NCBI RefSeq assembly: GCF_026017845.1
Contig: NZ_CP100416.1
Location: 9,550,366 to 9,614,365 of the forward strand
Direction: 5' to 3'
Length of the DNA stretch: 64,000 nt
Source: Amycolatopsis mediterranei
Lineage (GTDB): Bacteria > Actinomycetota > Actinomycetes > Mycobacteriales > Pseudonocardiaceae
Program-made: the position numbers and the translations under genes
The notes under the pieces: model-generated
Database searches by the model: none
The model's input: the letters and a program-made list of their open reading frames with translations, nothing else
What the model was told of the DNA's origin: nothing
Part shown: piece after piece, positions 9,538-17,824 of the stretch
How positions within the stretch are numbered: position 1 is the first letter of the stretch
How the letters are laid out: every line of letters begins with the position of its first letter

Positions 9538-10773
9538 ATGGCGAGCAAGCGCACCACCGTCCGCGATCTGCGGCGGCACAACCGATCCCTGCTGCTGTCG
9601 AAATTGTACTTCGACGGCCCGCTGTCGAGGCACGAACTCAGCCAGCTGACCGGATTGAGTGCCGCCACGGTGAGCAACGTGACCGCCGAACTGGGCGAAG
9701 AACGCCTGATCACCGAAGCCGGCCAGGTCGAATCGGACGGCGGCCGGCCCCGGGTGCTGCTGCGCGTGGACCCGGCGTACGGGCACGTCGCGGGCGTCGA
9801 CATCGGCGAAACGGGCGTCAAGGTGGAGCTGTTCGACTTGGCGATGAACCGCCTGGCGACGGTCGAGCACCCGCTCCCGAAGGCCCCCGACGCGGCGACG
9901 GCGGTCGAGCAGGTGACGTCCGGGCTCCGGGAGGTGTTCGCGAGCGCGGGCATCGACGAATCGGGCGTGCTGGGGGTCGGCATCGGCGTCCCGGGAACGG
10001 TCGAGCAGGGCGACCGGGTGCTGGTGCACGCGCCGACGGTCGGCTGGGACGCGGTGCCGTTCGAGGCCATGCTGCAGCAGGCGGGCGTGGGGTTGCCGCT
10101 GTTCGTCGACAACGGCGCGAAGACCCAGGGCCAGGCGGAGATGTGGTTCGGCGCGGGCCGCGGAGCCCGCCACGCGGTGATAGCGCTGATCGGCTCGGGC
10201 GTGGGCGCGGCGGTGGTGACGGACGGGACGACGTACCGCGGATCGACGAGCAGCGCGGGCGAGTGGGGCCACACGACGATCGCGTACGGCGGCCAGGAGT
10301 GCCGCTGCGGCTCGCGCGGGTGCCTGGAGGCCTACATCGGCGCGGGCGCGGTGCTGGCGCGGTACCGCCGGGCGCGCGGCAAGGACATCACGGGCGAGGA
10401 CGAGCAGGCCCAGTTTTCGGCCCTGCTTTCGGCGGCCTCGAGGTCCAAAACGGCTTCGCGAGTGCTCGACGAAACGGCGGGCTACCTCGGAGCGGGCATC
10501 GCGAACTTGATCAACTTGTTCAACCCGGAGCGCATCGTGATCGGCGGCTGGGCGGGCCTGGCCCTGGGAGAGAAGCTCCTGCCGACAATCGCCGCAGCGG
10601 CGGGCGAACACGCCCTGCGGCACCCGTTCAGCCAGACATCGATCCAGCTGGGCTCCCTGGGCCTGGACGCGGTGGCCACGGGAGCGGCAACCCTCCCGGT
10701 GGCGGACCTCCTGGAGCAGGGCGCGACATCGAGGCTGGCCAAGCCGGGAGCCCCGAACTCCGACGCGGCTTGA
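9538..10773 (+). CDS. ROK family transcriptional regulator B
   Basis: This 411-residue regulator begins MASKRTTVRDLRRHN and has a winged helix (TGLSAATVSNVTAEL) followed by a ROK domain. Motifs include GVGIGVPG, the FVDNGAKTQGQAE loop, a GSGVGAAVV phosphate-type loop and CRCGSRGCLEAYIGA. I chose the ATG at 9538; a GTG at 9487 would add 17 residues of non-conserved sequence. It is a clear paralogue of the divergently transcribed regulator A. It is the gene immediately upstream of, and on the same strand as, the four-enzyme glycoside hydrolase operon, separated by 504 bases. It may therefore sense products of that operon; this is inference. Confidence 0.9.
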   Translation: MASKRTTVRDLRRHNRSLLLSKLYFDGPLSRHELSQLTGLSAATVSNVTAELGEERLITEAGQVESDGGRPRVLLRVDPAYGHVAGVDIGETGVKVELFDLAMNRLATVEHPLPKAPDAATAVEQVTSGLREVFASAGIDESGVLGVGIGVPGTVEQGDRVLVHAPTVGWDAVPFEAMLQQAGVGLPLFVDNGAKTQGQAEMWFGAGRGARHAVIALIGSGVGAAVVTDGTTYRGSTSSAGEWGHTTIAYGGQECRCGSRGCLEAYIGAGAVLARYRRARGKDITGEDEQAQFSALLSAASRSKTASRVLDETAGYLGAGIANLINLFNPERIVIGGWAGLALGEKLLPTIAAAAGEHALRHPFSQTSIQLGSLGLDAVATGAATLPVADLLEQGATSRLAKPGAPNSDAA

Positions 10774-11277
10774 TCCGCGGCGGCCCCAACTGCCGCACAC
10801 GGGCGAGGCCCACAGCCCGCCGCAGGACAGACCCGCGCACCAGACCCGCGGACCCGCGGCGCAAGCCGCCCACCGAACACCCGACGAGCAGCCGGCACGC
10901 AAACAGGAACCGACGAGAACCCAGAAGCGGATCGCCCCTCAACCACCATGCCCACTGAGCGGGAACCACCCCCCAGCGAGCCACAAACCCCCATGCCCCG
11001 CTCACCGGAACCCCCGCATCCCCCAGCTCACCCCCATCATCCCCACCCCGACACCCCCTTAATTCGGGTTGAAAAAAAATGACCGTCCGACGGTTGCCCG
11101 CCTTGTCTGGACCATGCATACTTTGTTGCCACGCACAACAAAGCCAGCCCAGGCCCGAAGGCCGCGGGCACACACGGTCACACCTGCCGCCGCCCCGGCA
11201 GGCGGGGCCGGCTCCCCCTCCCCGCGTTCCGTGCTGCGCGCGGTTCGCCGGTCCCCACGGTGAGAGAGGCGACAACG
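10774..11277. other. Gene-free interval with C-rich tract and promoter
   Basis: No convincing gene lies in these 504 bases. The first 280 bases become increasingly C-rich and G-poor on the plus strand, most strongly from about 10925 to 11060. That composition is like the C>G bubbles at Rho-dependent terminators and would suit the end of the regulator B transcript. An A8 tract follows at 11072-11079, then the promoter and operator-like palindromes described separately. The remainder up to 11277 is the leader of the GH16 gene. Confidence 0.45.
11082..11143 (+). promoter_or_regulatory. Candidate promoter with two palindromes for the glycoside hydrolase operon
   Basis: A possible sigma-70 type promoter is TTGCCC (11094-11099), a 17-base spacer, then CATACT (11117-11122). 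Two perfect palindromes frame it. ACCGTC-C-GACGGT (11082-11094) touches the -35 box, and CTTTGTTG-N7-CAACAAAG (11121-11143) covers the end of the -10 box and the expected start point. The A8 tract at 11072-11079 sits where an UP element would act. A repressor on the second palindrome would block initiation. The match to promoter consensus is modest, whereas the palindromes are exact. Confidence 0.5.
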
Positions 11278-12489
11278 ATGTCCACCTCCAAGAAGAACCG
11301 CTGGGCGGCACTCCTCGCCGCCTGCGCGCTGCTCGGCCTCGGGCAGCAAGCCATCACGACGGCCCCGGCAGAAGCAGCGGCCACGTTCACCGATGACTTC
11401 AACGGCGCCGCCGGTGCCGGGGTCGACGGTTCGAAGTGGCAGCTCGAAACCGGCGACAACGTCAACAACCACGAGCGGCAGTACTACACCTCCGGCACCA
11501 ACAACGCCCAGCTCGACGGCCAGGGCCACCTCGTCATCACCGCCAAGAAGGAAAACCCCGGCAACTACAACTGCTGGTACGGCCGCTGCGAATACACCTC
11601 CGCGCGGCTCAACACCGCCGGCAAGTTCAGCCAGGCCTACGGCCACTTCGAAACGCGCATGAAACTCCCGCGCGGGCAGGGCATGTGGCCGGCGTTCTGG
11701 ATGCTCGGCGGCGGGAACTGGCCCACCGACGGCGAAATCGACATCATGGAAAACGTCGGGTTCGAGCCGAACACCGTGCACGGCACCATCCACGGCCCCG
11801 GATACTCCGGCTCCGGCGGCATCGGCGCCGCCTACAACGGCCCGAACTTCTCCGACGACTTCCACACCTACGCCATCGACTGGGCGCCCAACCAGATCAA
11901 GTGGTACGTCGACGGCAACCTCTACCAGACGCGCACGCCGTCGGACCTGAACGGCAACCGCTGGGTGTACGACCACAACTTCTTCATCATCCTCAACCTC
12001 GCCGTCGGCGGGTACTGGCCCGGCGATCCCAACAGCAGCACGCAGTTCCCGCAGCAGCTGATCGTCGACTACGTGCACGTCACCAACACCTCCAGCAGCG
12101 GCGGCGGCCGGACCGGCACGATCACCGGCATCGGCGGCAAGTGCGTCGACGTCGCCGGGGCGAACACCGCCAACAGCACGCCGATCCAGATCACCGACTG
12201 CAACGGCAACGCCGCGCAGAACTGGACCGTCGGCACCGACGGCACGATCCGCGCCCTCGGCAAGTGCATGGACGTCTCCGGTGCGGGCACCGCGGACGGG
12301 ACGCCGGTGCAGCTCTACGACTGCAACGGAACCGGTGCGCAGCAATGGGTCGTGACCGGGGCGAAGGACATCGTGAACCCCAACGCGAACAAGTGCCTCG
12401 ACGCCACCGGCAATTCGAGCGCGAACGGCACCCGGCTGCAGATCTGGACCTGCGGCGGCGGCGCGAACCAGAAGTGGACCACGCCCTGA
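11278..12489 (+). CDS. Secreted GH16 endo-beta-1,3-glucanase with CBM13
   Basis: This 403-residue enzyme should cleave internal beta-1,3-glucan bonds (laminarin, fungal wall glucan). A signal peptide ends near residue 34 (AEAA). The GH16 domain covers about residues 36-275, with the catalytic motif GEIDIME at residues 152-158 (nucleophile Glu153, Asp155, acid/base Glu158). A CBM13 beta-trefoil follows (about 279-403) with three repeats and QxW-type ends (AQNW, AQQW, NQKW). ATG 11278 was chosen over GTG 11260 because a purine-rich GAGAGAGG ribosome site precedes it. It is the first gene of a four-enzyme operon. The GEIDIME form and the company of chitin and chitosan enzymes favour beta-1,3-glucanase over other GH16 activities. 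Confidence 0.93.
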   Translation: MSTSKKNRWAALLAACALLGLGQQAITTAPAEAAATFTDDFNGAAGAGVDGSKWQLETGDNVNNHERQYYTSGTNNAQLDGQGHLVITAKKENPGNYNCWYGRCEYTSARLNTAGKFSQAYGHFETRMKLPRGQGMWPAFWMLGGGNWPTDGEIDIMENVGFEPNTVHGTIHGPGYSGSGGIGAAYNGPNFSDDFHTYAIDWAPNQIKWYVDGNLYQTRTPSDLNGNRWVYDHNFFIILNLAVGGYWPGDPNSSTQFPQQLIVDYVHVTNTSSSGGGRTGTITGIGGKCVDVAGANTANSTPIQITDCNGNAAQNWTVGTDGTIRALGKCMDVSGAGTADGTPVQLYDCNGTGAQQWVVTGAKDIVNPNANKCLDATGNSSANGTRLQIWTCGGGANQKWTTP

Positions 12490-12494
12490 TCCCC

Positions 12495-12523
12495 GGGGCC
12501 GGGAGCGCGTAGCTCCCGGCCCC
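12495..12523 (+). terminator. Perfect hairpin between GH16 and GH75 genes
   Basis: GGGGCCGGGAGC (12495-12506) pairs perfectly with GCTCCCGGCCCC (12512-12523) around a five-base loop. There is no T-run after it, so full termination is doubtful. It lies six bases after the GH16 stop and ends about seven bases before the AAGGAGAA ribosome site of GH75. It could be a partial terminator, or a 3' stabiliser that raises GH16 output relative to the three coupled genes downstream. Confidence 0.6.
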
Positions 12524-12543
12524 ACTCCCCAAGGAGAACCGAA

Positions 12544-13611
12544 GTGCGGCGAATCCTTGTCGCGCCAATGGGGTGTGCCCTGTTAGCGCTTTCCTTCCTC
12601 ACCGCAGGCTCGGCCCAGGCTGCCGTCGAAGCGGGCCCGTCCGCGAGTCAGCTGCTCGCGAAAACCCAATCCTGTCAACAGATCTCGAACGGGAAGTATT
12701 CCTACGACGAAGGCGGCGCGGCCACCGTGCCCGTCTGCCAAGCGAATGGCGCGGTGTTCTTCAAGGCCGACATGGACGTCGACTGCGACGGCGTCCGCAC
12801 CACTCAGTGCAACGAAAACACCGACTGCTGCTTCTACCCCGACACCGCGTTCCACACCTCGACCGACCAGCCGCTCAACGCGGCGCAGCTGCCGTACATC
12901 GTGCTGCCCCAGCCGACGTCCACTTGGGACTACCGCAACTACGGCATCGACGGTGGTTCGGTCGTGGCGGTGATCTACAACAACCAGGTCAGCTACGCCG
13001 TGGTCGGCGACACCGGCCCGACGAGCATCATCGGCGAGGCGTCCTACGCCACCGCCGTCAGCCTGGGCATCAACCCCGATCCGAAGAACGGCGGCACCGA
13101 GGGCCCGGTGACCTACATCGTGTTCCCGAACACGCACGTCAACCCGATCGAGAACCACGCCAACGCCGTCAGCCTCGGCGAACAGGTCGCGACGCAGTTC
13201 GCGGGCGGCACGACGACGCCACCCACCGGCACCGCCGGCCCGATCACCGGCCTCGGCGGCAAGTGCGCCGACGTCGCCGGCGCGAGCAACGCCAACGGCA
13301 CGGCCGTCCAGCTCTACGACTGCAACGGCACCAACGCCCAACAGTGGACAGTCGGCACCGACGGAACCGTGAAGGCACTCGGCAAGTGCCTCGACGTCAC
13401 GAGCGCGGGCACGGCCAACGGCACGACGACCCAGCTATGGGACTGCAACGGGAGCAACGCCCAGAAGTGGTCGGCCAACGGCTCGCGCAACCTCGTGAAC
13501 GCCGGCTCCGGCAAGTGCCTCGACGCCACCGGCAACTCCAGCGCCAACGGGACCCGGCTCCAGATCTGGACCTGCGGGACCGGTACCAACCAGAAGTGGA
13601 CTCTCCCATGA
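12544..13611 (+). CDS. Secreted GH75 chitosanase with CBM13
   Basis: This 355-residue enzyme should cut chitosan, the partly deacetylated chitin of fungal walls. The start is GTG with an AAGGAGAA ribosome site. A signal peptide ends at SAQA (about residue 26). The GH75 domain (about 27-225) is cysteine-rich and contains VAVIYNNQVSYAVVGDTGP and IIGEAS; Asp156 and Glu165 match the conserved catalytic Asp/Glu pair of the family. A CBM13 trefoil covers about 230-355. GH75 is best known from fungi and is less common in actinomycetes. The gene overlaps the next by ATGA and so is translationally coupled. Confidence 0.88.
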   Translation: MRRILVAPMGCALLALSFLTAGSAQAAVEAGPSASQLLAKTQSCQQISNGKYSYDEGGAATVPVCQANGAVFFKADMDVDCDGVRTTQCNENTDCCFYPDTAFHTSTDQPLNAAQLPYIVLPQPTSTWDYRNYGIDGGSVVAVIYNNQVSYAVVGDTGPTSIIGEASYATAVSLGINPDPKNGGTEGPVTYIVFPNTHVNPIENHANAVSLGEQVATQFAGGTTTPPTGTAGPITGLGGKCADVAGASNANGTAVQLYDCNGTNAQQWTVGTDGTVKALGKCLDVTSAGTANGTTTQLWDCNGSNAQKWSANGSRNLVNAGSGKCLDATGNSSANGTRLQIWTCGTGTNQKWTLP

Positions 13612-15467
13612 GAAAACGCTCTCTCCTCGCGTTGATCGGGGTGTCCGCGGTCGCCGCGGCCACCTTCGCCGGGCCCGCGCGGGCCGCGGGCGAGACGGTC
13701 AACGTCTGGCTCACCACGACCAGCGACGCCGGCGGCCGGACGGTCACCCGCGGGCTCCAGCAGCAGGCACCGATCACGTTCGCCGCGGGCACCGGCAGCG
13801 GCGGCGTGACCATCAACGTCAACGAAAACACCACCTACCAGCAGTTCGAAGGCGGCGGAGCGTCCTTTACGGACACCGCGGCCTGGCTGATGAACTCCAG
13901 CGGGGCGCTGTCCCAGGCCACCCGCGACGACACCATGCGCAAGCTGTTCGACCCGAACACCGGCATCGGCCTGAGCTTCATCCGCAACCCGCTGGGCGCG
14001 TCCGACCTGGCCCGCTACAGCTACACCTTCGACGACGTGCCGGCCGGCCAGACCGACCCGAACCTGACGCACTTCTCCATCGCCCACGACCAGGCCGACG
14101 TGCTGCCGCTGACCAAGCAGGCCAAGCAGCTCAACCCGCAGGCCAAGATCATGGCGTCGCCGTGGAGCGCGCCGCCGTGGATGAAGGACAACGACAGCTA
14201 CCTGCTCGGCTGGGTCGAATCGCAGTACTACCCGGCCTACGCGCAGTACTTCGTCAAGTACCTCCAGGCCTACCGGGACGCGGGCGTGCCGATCGACTAC
14301 GTCTCGATGCAGAACGAGCCGACGTGCTGCGCGAGCTACCCGTCGACCAACTGGAACGGCGCGGGCCTGGCGTACTTCGCGAAGAACAACCTACTTCCCG
14401 CACTGCAGGGTGCCGGTCTGTCCACCAAGGTCCTCGCACTCGACTGGAACTGGGACACCTACGCGTCCTACGGCGCGCCGACCCTGGACGACTCGGCGAT
14501 CCGGAACCACCCGAACTTCGGGGGTGTGGCGTGGCACGGCTACGGCGGTGACATCGCCCAGCAGACGACCACGCACAACCAGTACCCGACTGTCAACGCC
14601 TACTCCACCGAGCACTCCGGCGGCACCTGGATCTCGAACCAGCAGGCCGAAGACATGAACAACATCGTGGACTACACCCGGAACTGGTCGAAGAGCGTGA
14701 CCAAGTGGAGCCTCGCCGTCGACCAGAACATGGGCCCGCACAACGGCGGCTGCGGTACCTGCACCGGGCTGATCACCGTCCACAACGGAGACTCGCGCAG
14801 CGGGCAGGTCGACTACACCGTCGAGTACTACACGATGGGCCACCTGACGAAGTTCGTGAAGCCGGGCGCGTACCGGATCGACTCGAACGACAGCTCGGCC
14901 GTCCGGAACGTCGCCTGGAAGAACCCGGACGGCTCGAAGGCGCTGATCGCGTACAACTCCGGCACGGGCAACCAGAGCGTGCGGGTGAACTGGGGCAACT
15001 CGTCGTTCACCTACACCCTGCCCGGCCGCACGTCGGCGACGTTCACCTGGAGCGGCACCCAGGGCACCGGCGGCGGCACCGGCAAGACCGGCCCGATCAC
15101 CGGCCTCGGCGGCAAGTGCGTCGACGTCGCCGGCGCGAACAGCGCCAACGGCACCGCCGTCCAGCTCTACGACTGCAACGGCTCCGGCGCCCAGCAGTGG
15201 ACGGTCGGCACCGACGGAACCCTGAAGGCGCTCGGCAAGTGCCTCGACGTCACCGGGCAGTCCACAACGGACGGTGCCCAGCTGCAGCTCTGGGACTGCG
15301 GCGGCACGGCCAACCAAAGGTGGGCCGCAACCGCGGCCAAGGACCTCGTCGGCGCCGGTTCGGACAAGTGCGTCGACGCCACCGGCAACTCCAGCGCCAA
15401 CGGCACCCGGCTGCAGATCTGGACCTGCACCGGCGCCGCCAACCAGAAGTGGAACGTGCCCGCATGA
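13608..15467 (+). CDS. Secreted GH30 glucanase with CBM13
   Basis: This 619-residue protein begins MRKRSLLALIGVSAVA, with a signal peptide ending near residue 26. The GH30 barrel plus side beta-domain (about 60-480) holds QQFEGGGASFTDTAAW, the acid/base Glu237 in MQNEPT and the nucleophile Glu335 in STEHSGG. The form is that of the glucosylceramidase/beta-1,6-glucanase branch. With GH16, GH75 and GH18 beside it, endo-beta-1,6-glucanase is the most likely activity, but this is inference. A CBM13 domain starts near residue 494. Start and stop form ATGA overlaps with both neighbours. The open frame extends upstream through GH75 in another frame, which is only a shadow. Confidence 0.9.
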   Translation: MRKRSLLALIGVSAVAAATFAGPARAAGETVNVWLTTTSDAGGRTVTRGLQQQAPITFAAGTGSGGVTINVNENTTYQQFEGGGASFTDTAAWLMNSSGALSQATRDDTMRKLFDPNTGIGLSFIRNPLGASDLARYSYTFDDVPAGQTDPNLTHFSIAHDQADVLPLTKQAKQLNPQAKIMASPWSAPPWMKDNDSYLLGWVESQYYPAYAQYFVKYLQAYRDAGVPIDYVSMQNEPTCCASYPSTNWNGAGLAYFAKNNLLPALQGAGLSTKVLALDWNWDTYASYGAPTLDDSAIRNHPNFGGVAWHGYGGDIAQQTTTHNQYPTVNAYSTEHSGGTWISNQQAEDMNNIVDYTRNWSKSVTKWSLAVDQNMGPHNGGCGTCTGLITVHNGDSRSGQVDYTVEYYTMGHLTKFVKPGAYRIDSNDSSAVRNVAWKNPDGSKALIAYNSGTGNQSVRVNWGNSSFTYTLPGRTSATFTWSGTQGTGGGTGKTGPITGLGGKCVDVAGANSANGTAVQLYDCNGSGAQQWTVGTDGTLKALGKCLDVTGQSTTDGAQLQLWDCGGTANQRWAATAAKDLVGAGSDKCVDATGNSSANGTRLQIWTCTGAANQKWNVPA

Positions 15468-16828
15468 AGCTCAAAGCCCTGACCGCGGCGGGTGGCCTGC
15501 TGGCCGCCTCCGCGATGGTCCTCCTCCCCGGCGCCGCGCAGGCGGCGACCGGCCCCATCACCGGCCTCGGCGGCAAGTGCGTCGACGTCGCCGGCGCGAG
15601 CAACGCCAACGGCACCGCCGTCCAGCTCTACGACTGCAACGGCACCAACGCCCAACAGTGGACGGTCGGCAGCGACGGTTCCCTGCAGGCGCTGGGCAAG
15701 TGCCTGGACGTCACGAGCGCGGGCACGGCGAACGGCACGACCGTCCAGCTCTGGGACTGCAACGGGAGCAGCGCCCAGAAGTGGACGGCCAACGCGGCGA
15801 AGAACCTGGTCGGCACCGGGTCGGGGAAGTGCCTCGACGCCACCGGCAACTCCAGCGCCAACGGGACGCGGCTGCAGATCTGGACGTGCGCGAGCACGGC
15901 CAACCAGCAGTGGACGCTGCCCAGCGGCGGCACCACCCCGCCGCCCGGACCGGGGGCGATGGCCGTCGCGCCCTACCTCTACAACGGCTGGGGCGACCCG
16001 CCGAACCCGGCGACGATCATGAACGCCACCGGCGTCAAGTGGTTCACGCTGGCGTTCATCCTGTCCAACGGCTACTGCAACCCGCAGTGGGACGGCGGGC
16101 GCGCGCTGACCGGCGGCGTCGACCAGACCACGATCAACACCGTCCGTGCGGGCGGCGGCGACATCATCCCGTCGTTCGGCGGCTACTCCGGCAACAAGCT
16201 GGAGTCGTCCTGCGGCAGCGCGGGTGAGCTGGCGGCGGGCTATCAGAAGGTGATCAACGCCTACGGCCTCAAGGCCATCGACATCGACATCGAGGCCGAC
16301 GCCTACAGCAACCCGACGGTGCAGCAGCGCACGGTCGACGCGCTCAAGACGGTCCGGGCGAACAACCCGGGCATCAAGCTGTACGTCACCTTCGGCACGG
16401 ACCAGTCCGGCCCGGACAACAGCCTGGTCAACCGGGCCGCCCAGGCGGGCCTCACGGTCGACGGCTGGGTCATCATGCCCTTCGACTTCGGCGGCGCGGG
16501 CCAGAACATGGGCACGTTGACGCAGCGGGCGGCCGAGGGCCTGAAGAACGTGGTCAAGGGCGCGTACGGCTACGACGACGACACGGCCTACCGGCACATG
16601 GGCATCTCGTCGATGAACGGCATCACCGACAACAGCGAGACGGTCACGCTCAACGACTTCACCACCATCCTGGGCTACGCGAACGCGCACCACCTGGCCC
16701 GGTTGACGTTCTGGTCGGCCAACCGCGACCGCCCGTGCCCCGGCGGGTACCCGAACAACGACACCTGCTCCGGGGTTTCCCAGCAGGCGTGGGACTTCAC
16801 GAGGATCTTCGCCCGCTACGCCGGCTGA
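15464..16828 (+). CDS. Secreted GH18 chitinase with N-terminal CBM13
   Basis: This 454-residue chitinase begins MKLKALTAAGG, with a signal peptide ending at AAQA (about residue 27). The domain order is reversed compared with its neighbours: CBM13 comes first (about 28-154), then a short Gly/Thr/Pro linker, then the GH18 barrel (about 165-454). The catalytic motif AIDIDIE has Asp273, Asp275 and the acid Glu277. It belongs to the short chitinases without an obvious insertion domain. It is translationally coupled to GH30 by an ATGA overlap and is the last gene of the operon, followed by a strong hairpin. Confidence 0.92.
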   Translation: MKLKALTAAGGLLAASAMVLLPGAAQAATGPITGLGGKCVDVAGASNANGTAVQLYDCNGTNAQQWTVGSDGSLQALGKCLDVTSAGTANGTTVQLWDCNGSSAQKWTANAAKNLVGTGSGKCLDATGNSSANGTRLQIWTCASTANQQWTLPSGGTTPPPGPGAMAVAPYLYNGWGDPPNPATIMNATGVKWFTLAFILSNGYCNPQWDGGRALTGGVDQTTINTVRAGGGDIIPSFGGYSGNKLESSCGSAGELAAGYQKVINAYGLKAIDIDIEADAYSNPTVQQRTVDALKTVRANNPGIKLYVTFGTDQSGPDNSLVNRAAQAGLTVDGWVIMPFDFGGAGQNMGTLTQRAAEGLKNVVKGAYGYDDDTAYRHMGISSMNGITDNSETVTLNDFTTILGYANAHHLARLTFWSANRDRPCPGGYPNNDTCSGVSQQAWDFTRIFARYAG

Positions 16829-16851
16829 CCCCGGCTGCTCGACCAAAGAGT

Positions 16852-16883
16852 CCGTGAAGGCCGTCGCGAGGCGGCCTTCACGG
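16852..16883 (+). terminator. Terminator of the glycoside hydrolase operon
   Basis: CCGTGAAGGCCG (16852-16863) pairs perfectly over 12 bases with CGGCCTTCACGG (16872-16883) around an eight-base loop. It starts 23 bases after the chitinase stop. There is no T-run, as is common for actinomycete terminators. The remaining 166 bases up to the GntR gene hold nothing I can identify. Confidence 0.75.
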
Positions 16884-17049
16884 CGTAGGGCTGCCGGGCC
16901 GCGGCCCTGGGGAAGCGGCGACCCGGCAGCGTGGGGTCCCGCCTGCCGCTGGGGGTCTCCGGCGGCGGAACCGCCCCCGAGGTTAACGACCGCGTATCGC
17001 GTGCGGCTCGTGCTCGGGCCGTCCGGACGTCAAGCCTGCCCGAACTGAC

Positions 17050-17793
17050 CTATTCCGCCGCGCTGGCCGCGCGGGCTGCCTCGGCACGGTCGGCGTACGC
17101 GCCCACCAGCTGTTCCTCGGCGTCGTCGAGGTACTTCAGCAGCAGCTGCTCCGCGCCCGGGCCGTCGCCGGCCTCGATGCGGTCGAGGATTTCGTGGTTG
17201 CGCGGCAGGTAGCGCTCGTGGAAGCGCCGCGGCTCGGCCATGATGTGGAACACCAGCCGCAGCTCGGCGGTCAGCCGCCCGACCAGCTCGTTCACCCGCT
17301 CGCTGCCGGACAGCGCGGCGAGCTCCTGGTGGAACCAGACGTTCGCGGTGCCCAGGTCCTTCCAGTTGCCGGTGCGCGCGGCCTCGTCCCCGATGTCGAC
17401 CTTCTCCTTGATCCGCGCGAAGGTCGCCGGCTTGGCCCGCACCCCGCGGACCGCGGCACATTCGATGATCTTGCGCACCCGGTAGATGTCGACGACGTCC
17501 TCGACGCTCGGGATGCGGACGAAGACCCCGCGGTTGAGCTCGTGGGCGAGCAGGCGCTCGTGCGTGAGCAGCCGGAACGCCTCACGCAGCGTGTTGCGGG
17601 AGACGCCGAGGGCGTTGCCGATGTCCTGCTCCGACAGCCGGCCGCCGGGGAGGAAGAACCCTTCCGCGATCCGCTTGCGGAGGACGCCGGCGACCCGCTC
17701 GGCCGTGCTCTTGCGGGTGACCAGGCCGCGGTCGGCCTCCAGGCCCGGGACCACGTCGTCTTCGATGACCACGGCACCGAGAGTACCCGGCAC
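17050..17793 (-). CDS. GntR family regulator, FadR/FCD type
   Basis: This regulator of up to 247 residues has an N-terminal winged helix (residues about 27-90, with LSEQDIGNALGVSRNTLREAFRLL) and an all-helical FCD ligand domain with conserved metal-type residues (WFHQELAALSGS and FHIMAEPRRFHERY). The GTG at 17793 is the longest start; a shorter one is possible because residues 1-26 look non-conserved and no clear ribosome site is visible. It is divergent from the MFS/5-oxoprolinase operon, and a perfect FadR-type operator lies between them. It probably represses that operon, and itself, until an organic or amino acid ligand binds. Confidence 0.9.
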   Translation of the reverse strand: MPGTLGAVVIEDDVVPGLEADRGLVTRKSTAERVAGVLRKRIAEGFFLPGGRLSEQDIGNALGVSRNTLREAFRLLTHERLLAHELNRGVFVRIPSVEDVVDIYRVRKIIECAAVRGVRAKPATFARIKEKVDIGDEAARTGNWKDLGTANVWFHQELAALSGSERVNELVGRLTAELRLVFHIMAEPRRFHERYLPRNHEILDRIEAGDGPGAEQLLLKYLDDAEEQLVGAYADRAEAARAASAAE

Positions 17794-17824
17794 CCAGAGG
17801 ACGATCCAACTAGCCTCTTGTGGA

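Noticed and set aside
12573..13607. Long open frame continuous with the GH30 gene, which would make a 964-residue protein
   Set aside because: The first 345 codons are arginine-rich and out of frame with the real GH75 gene; a signal peptide begins exactly at ATG 13608 in an ATGA overlap.
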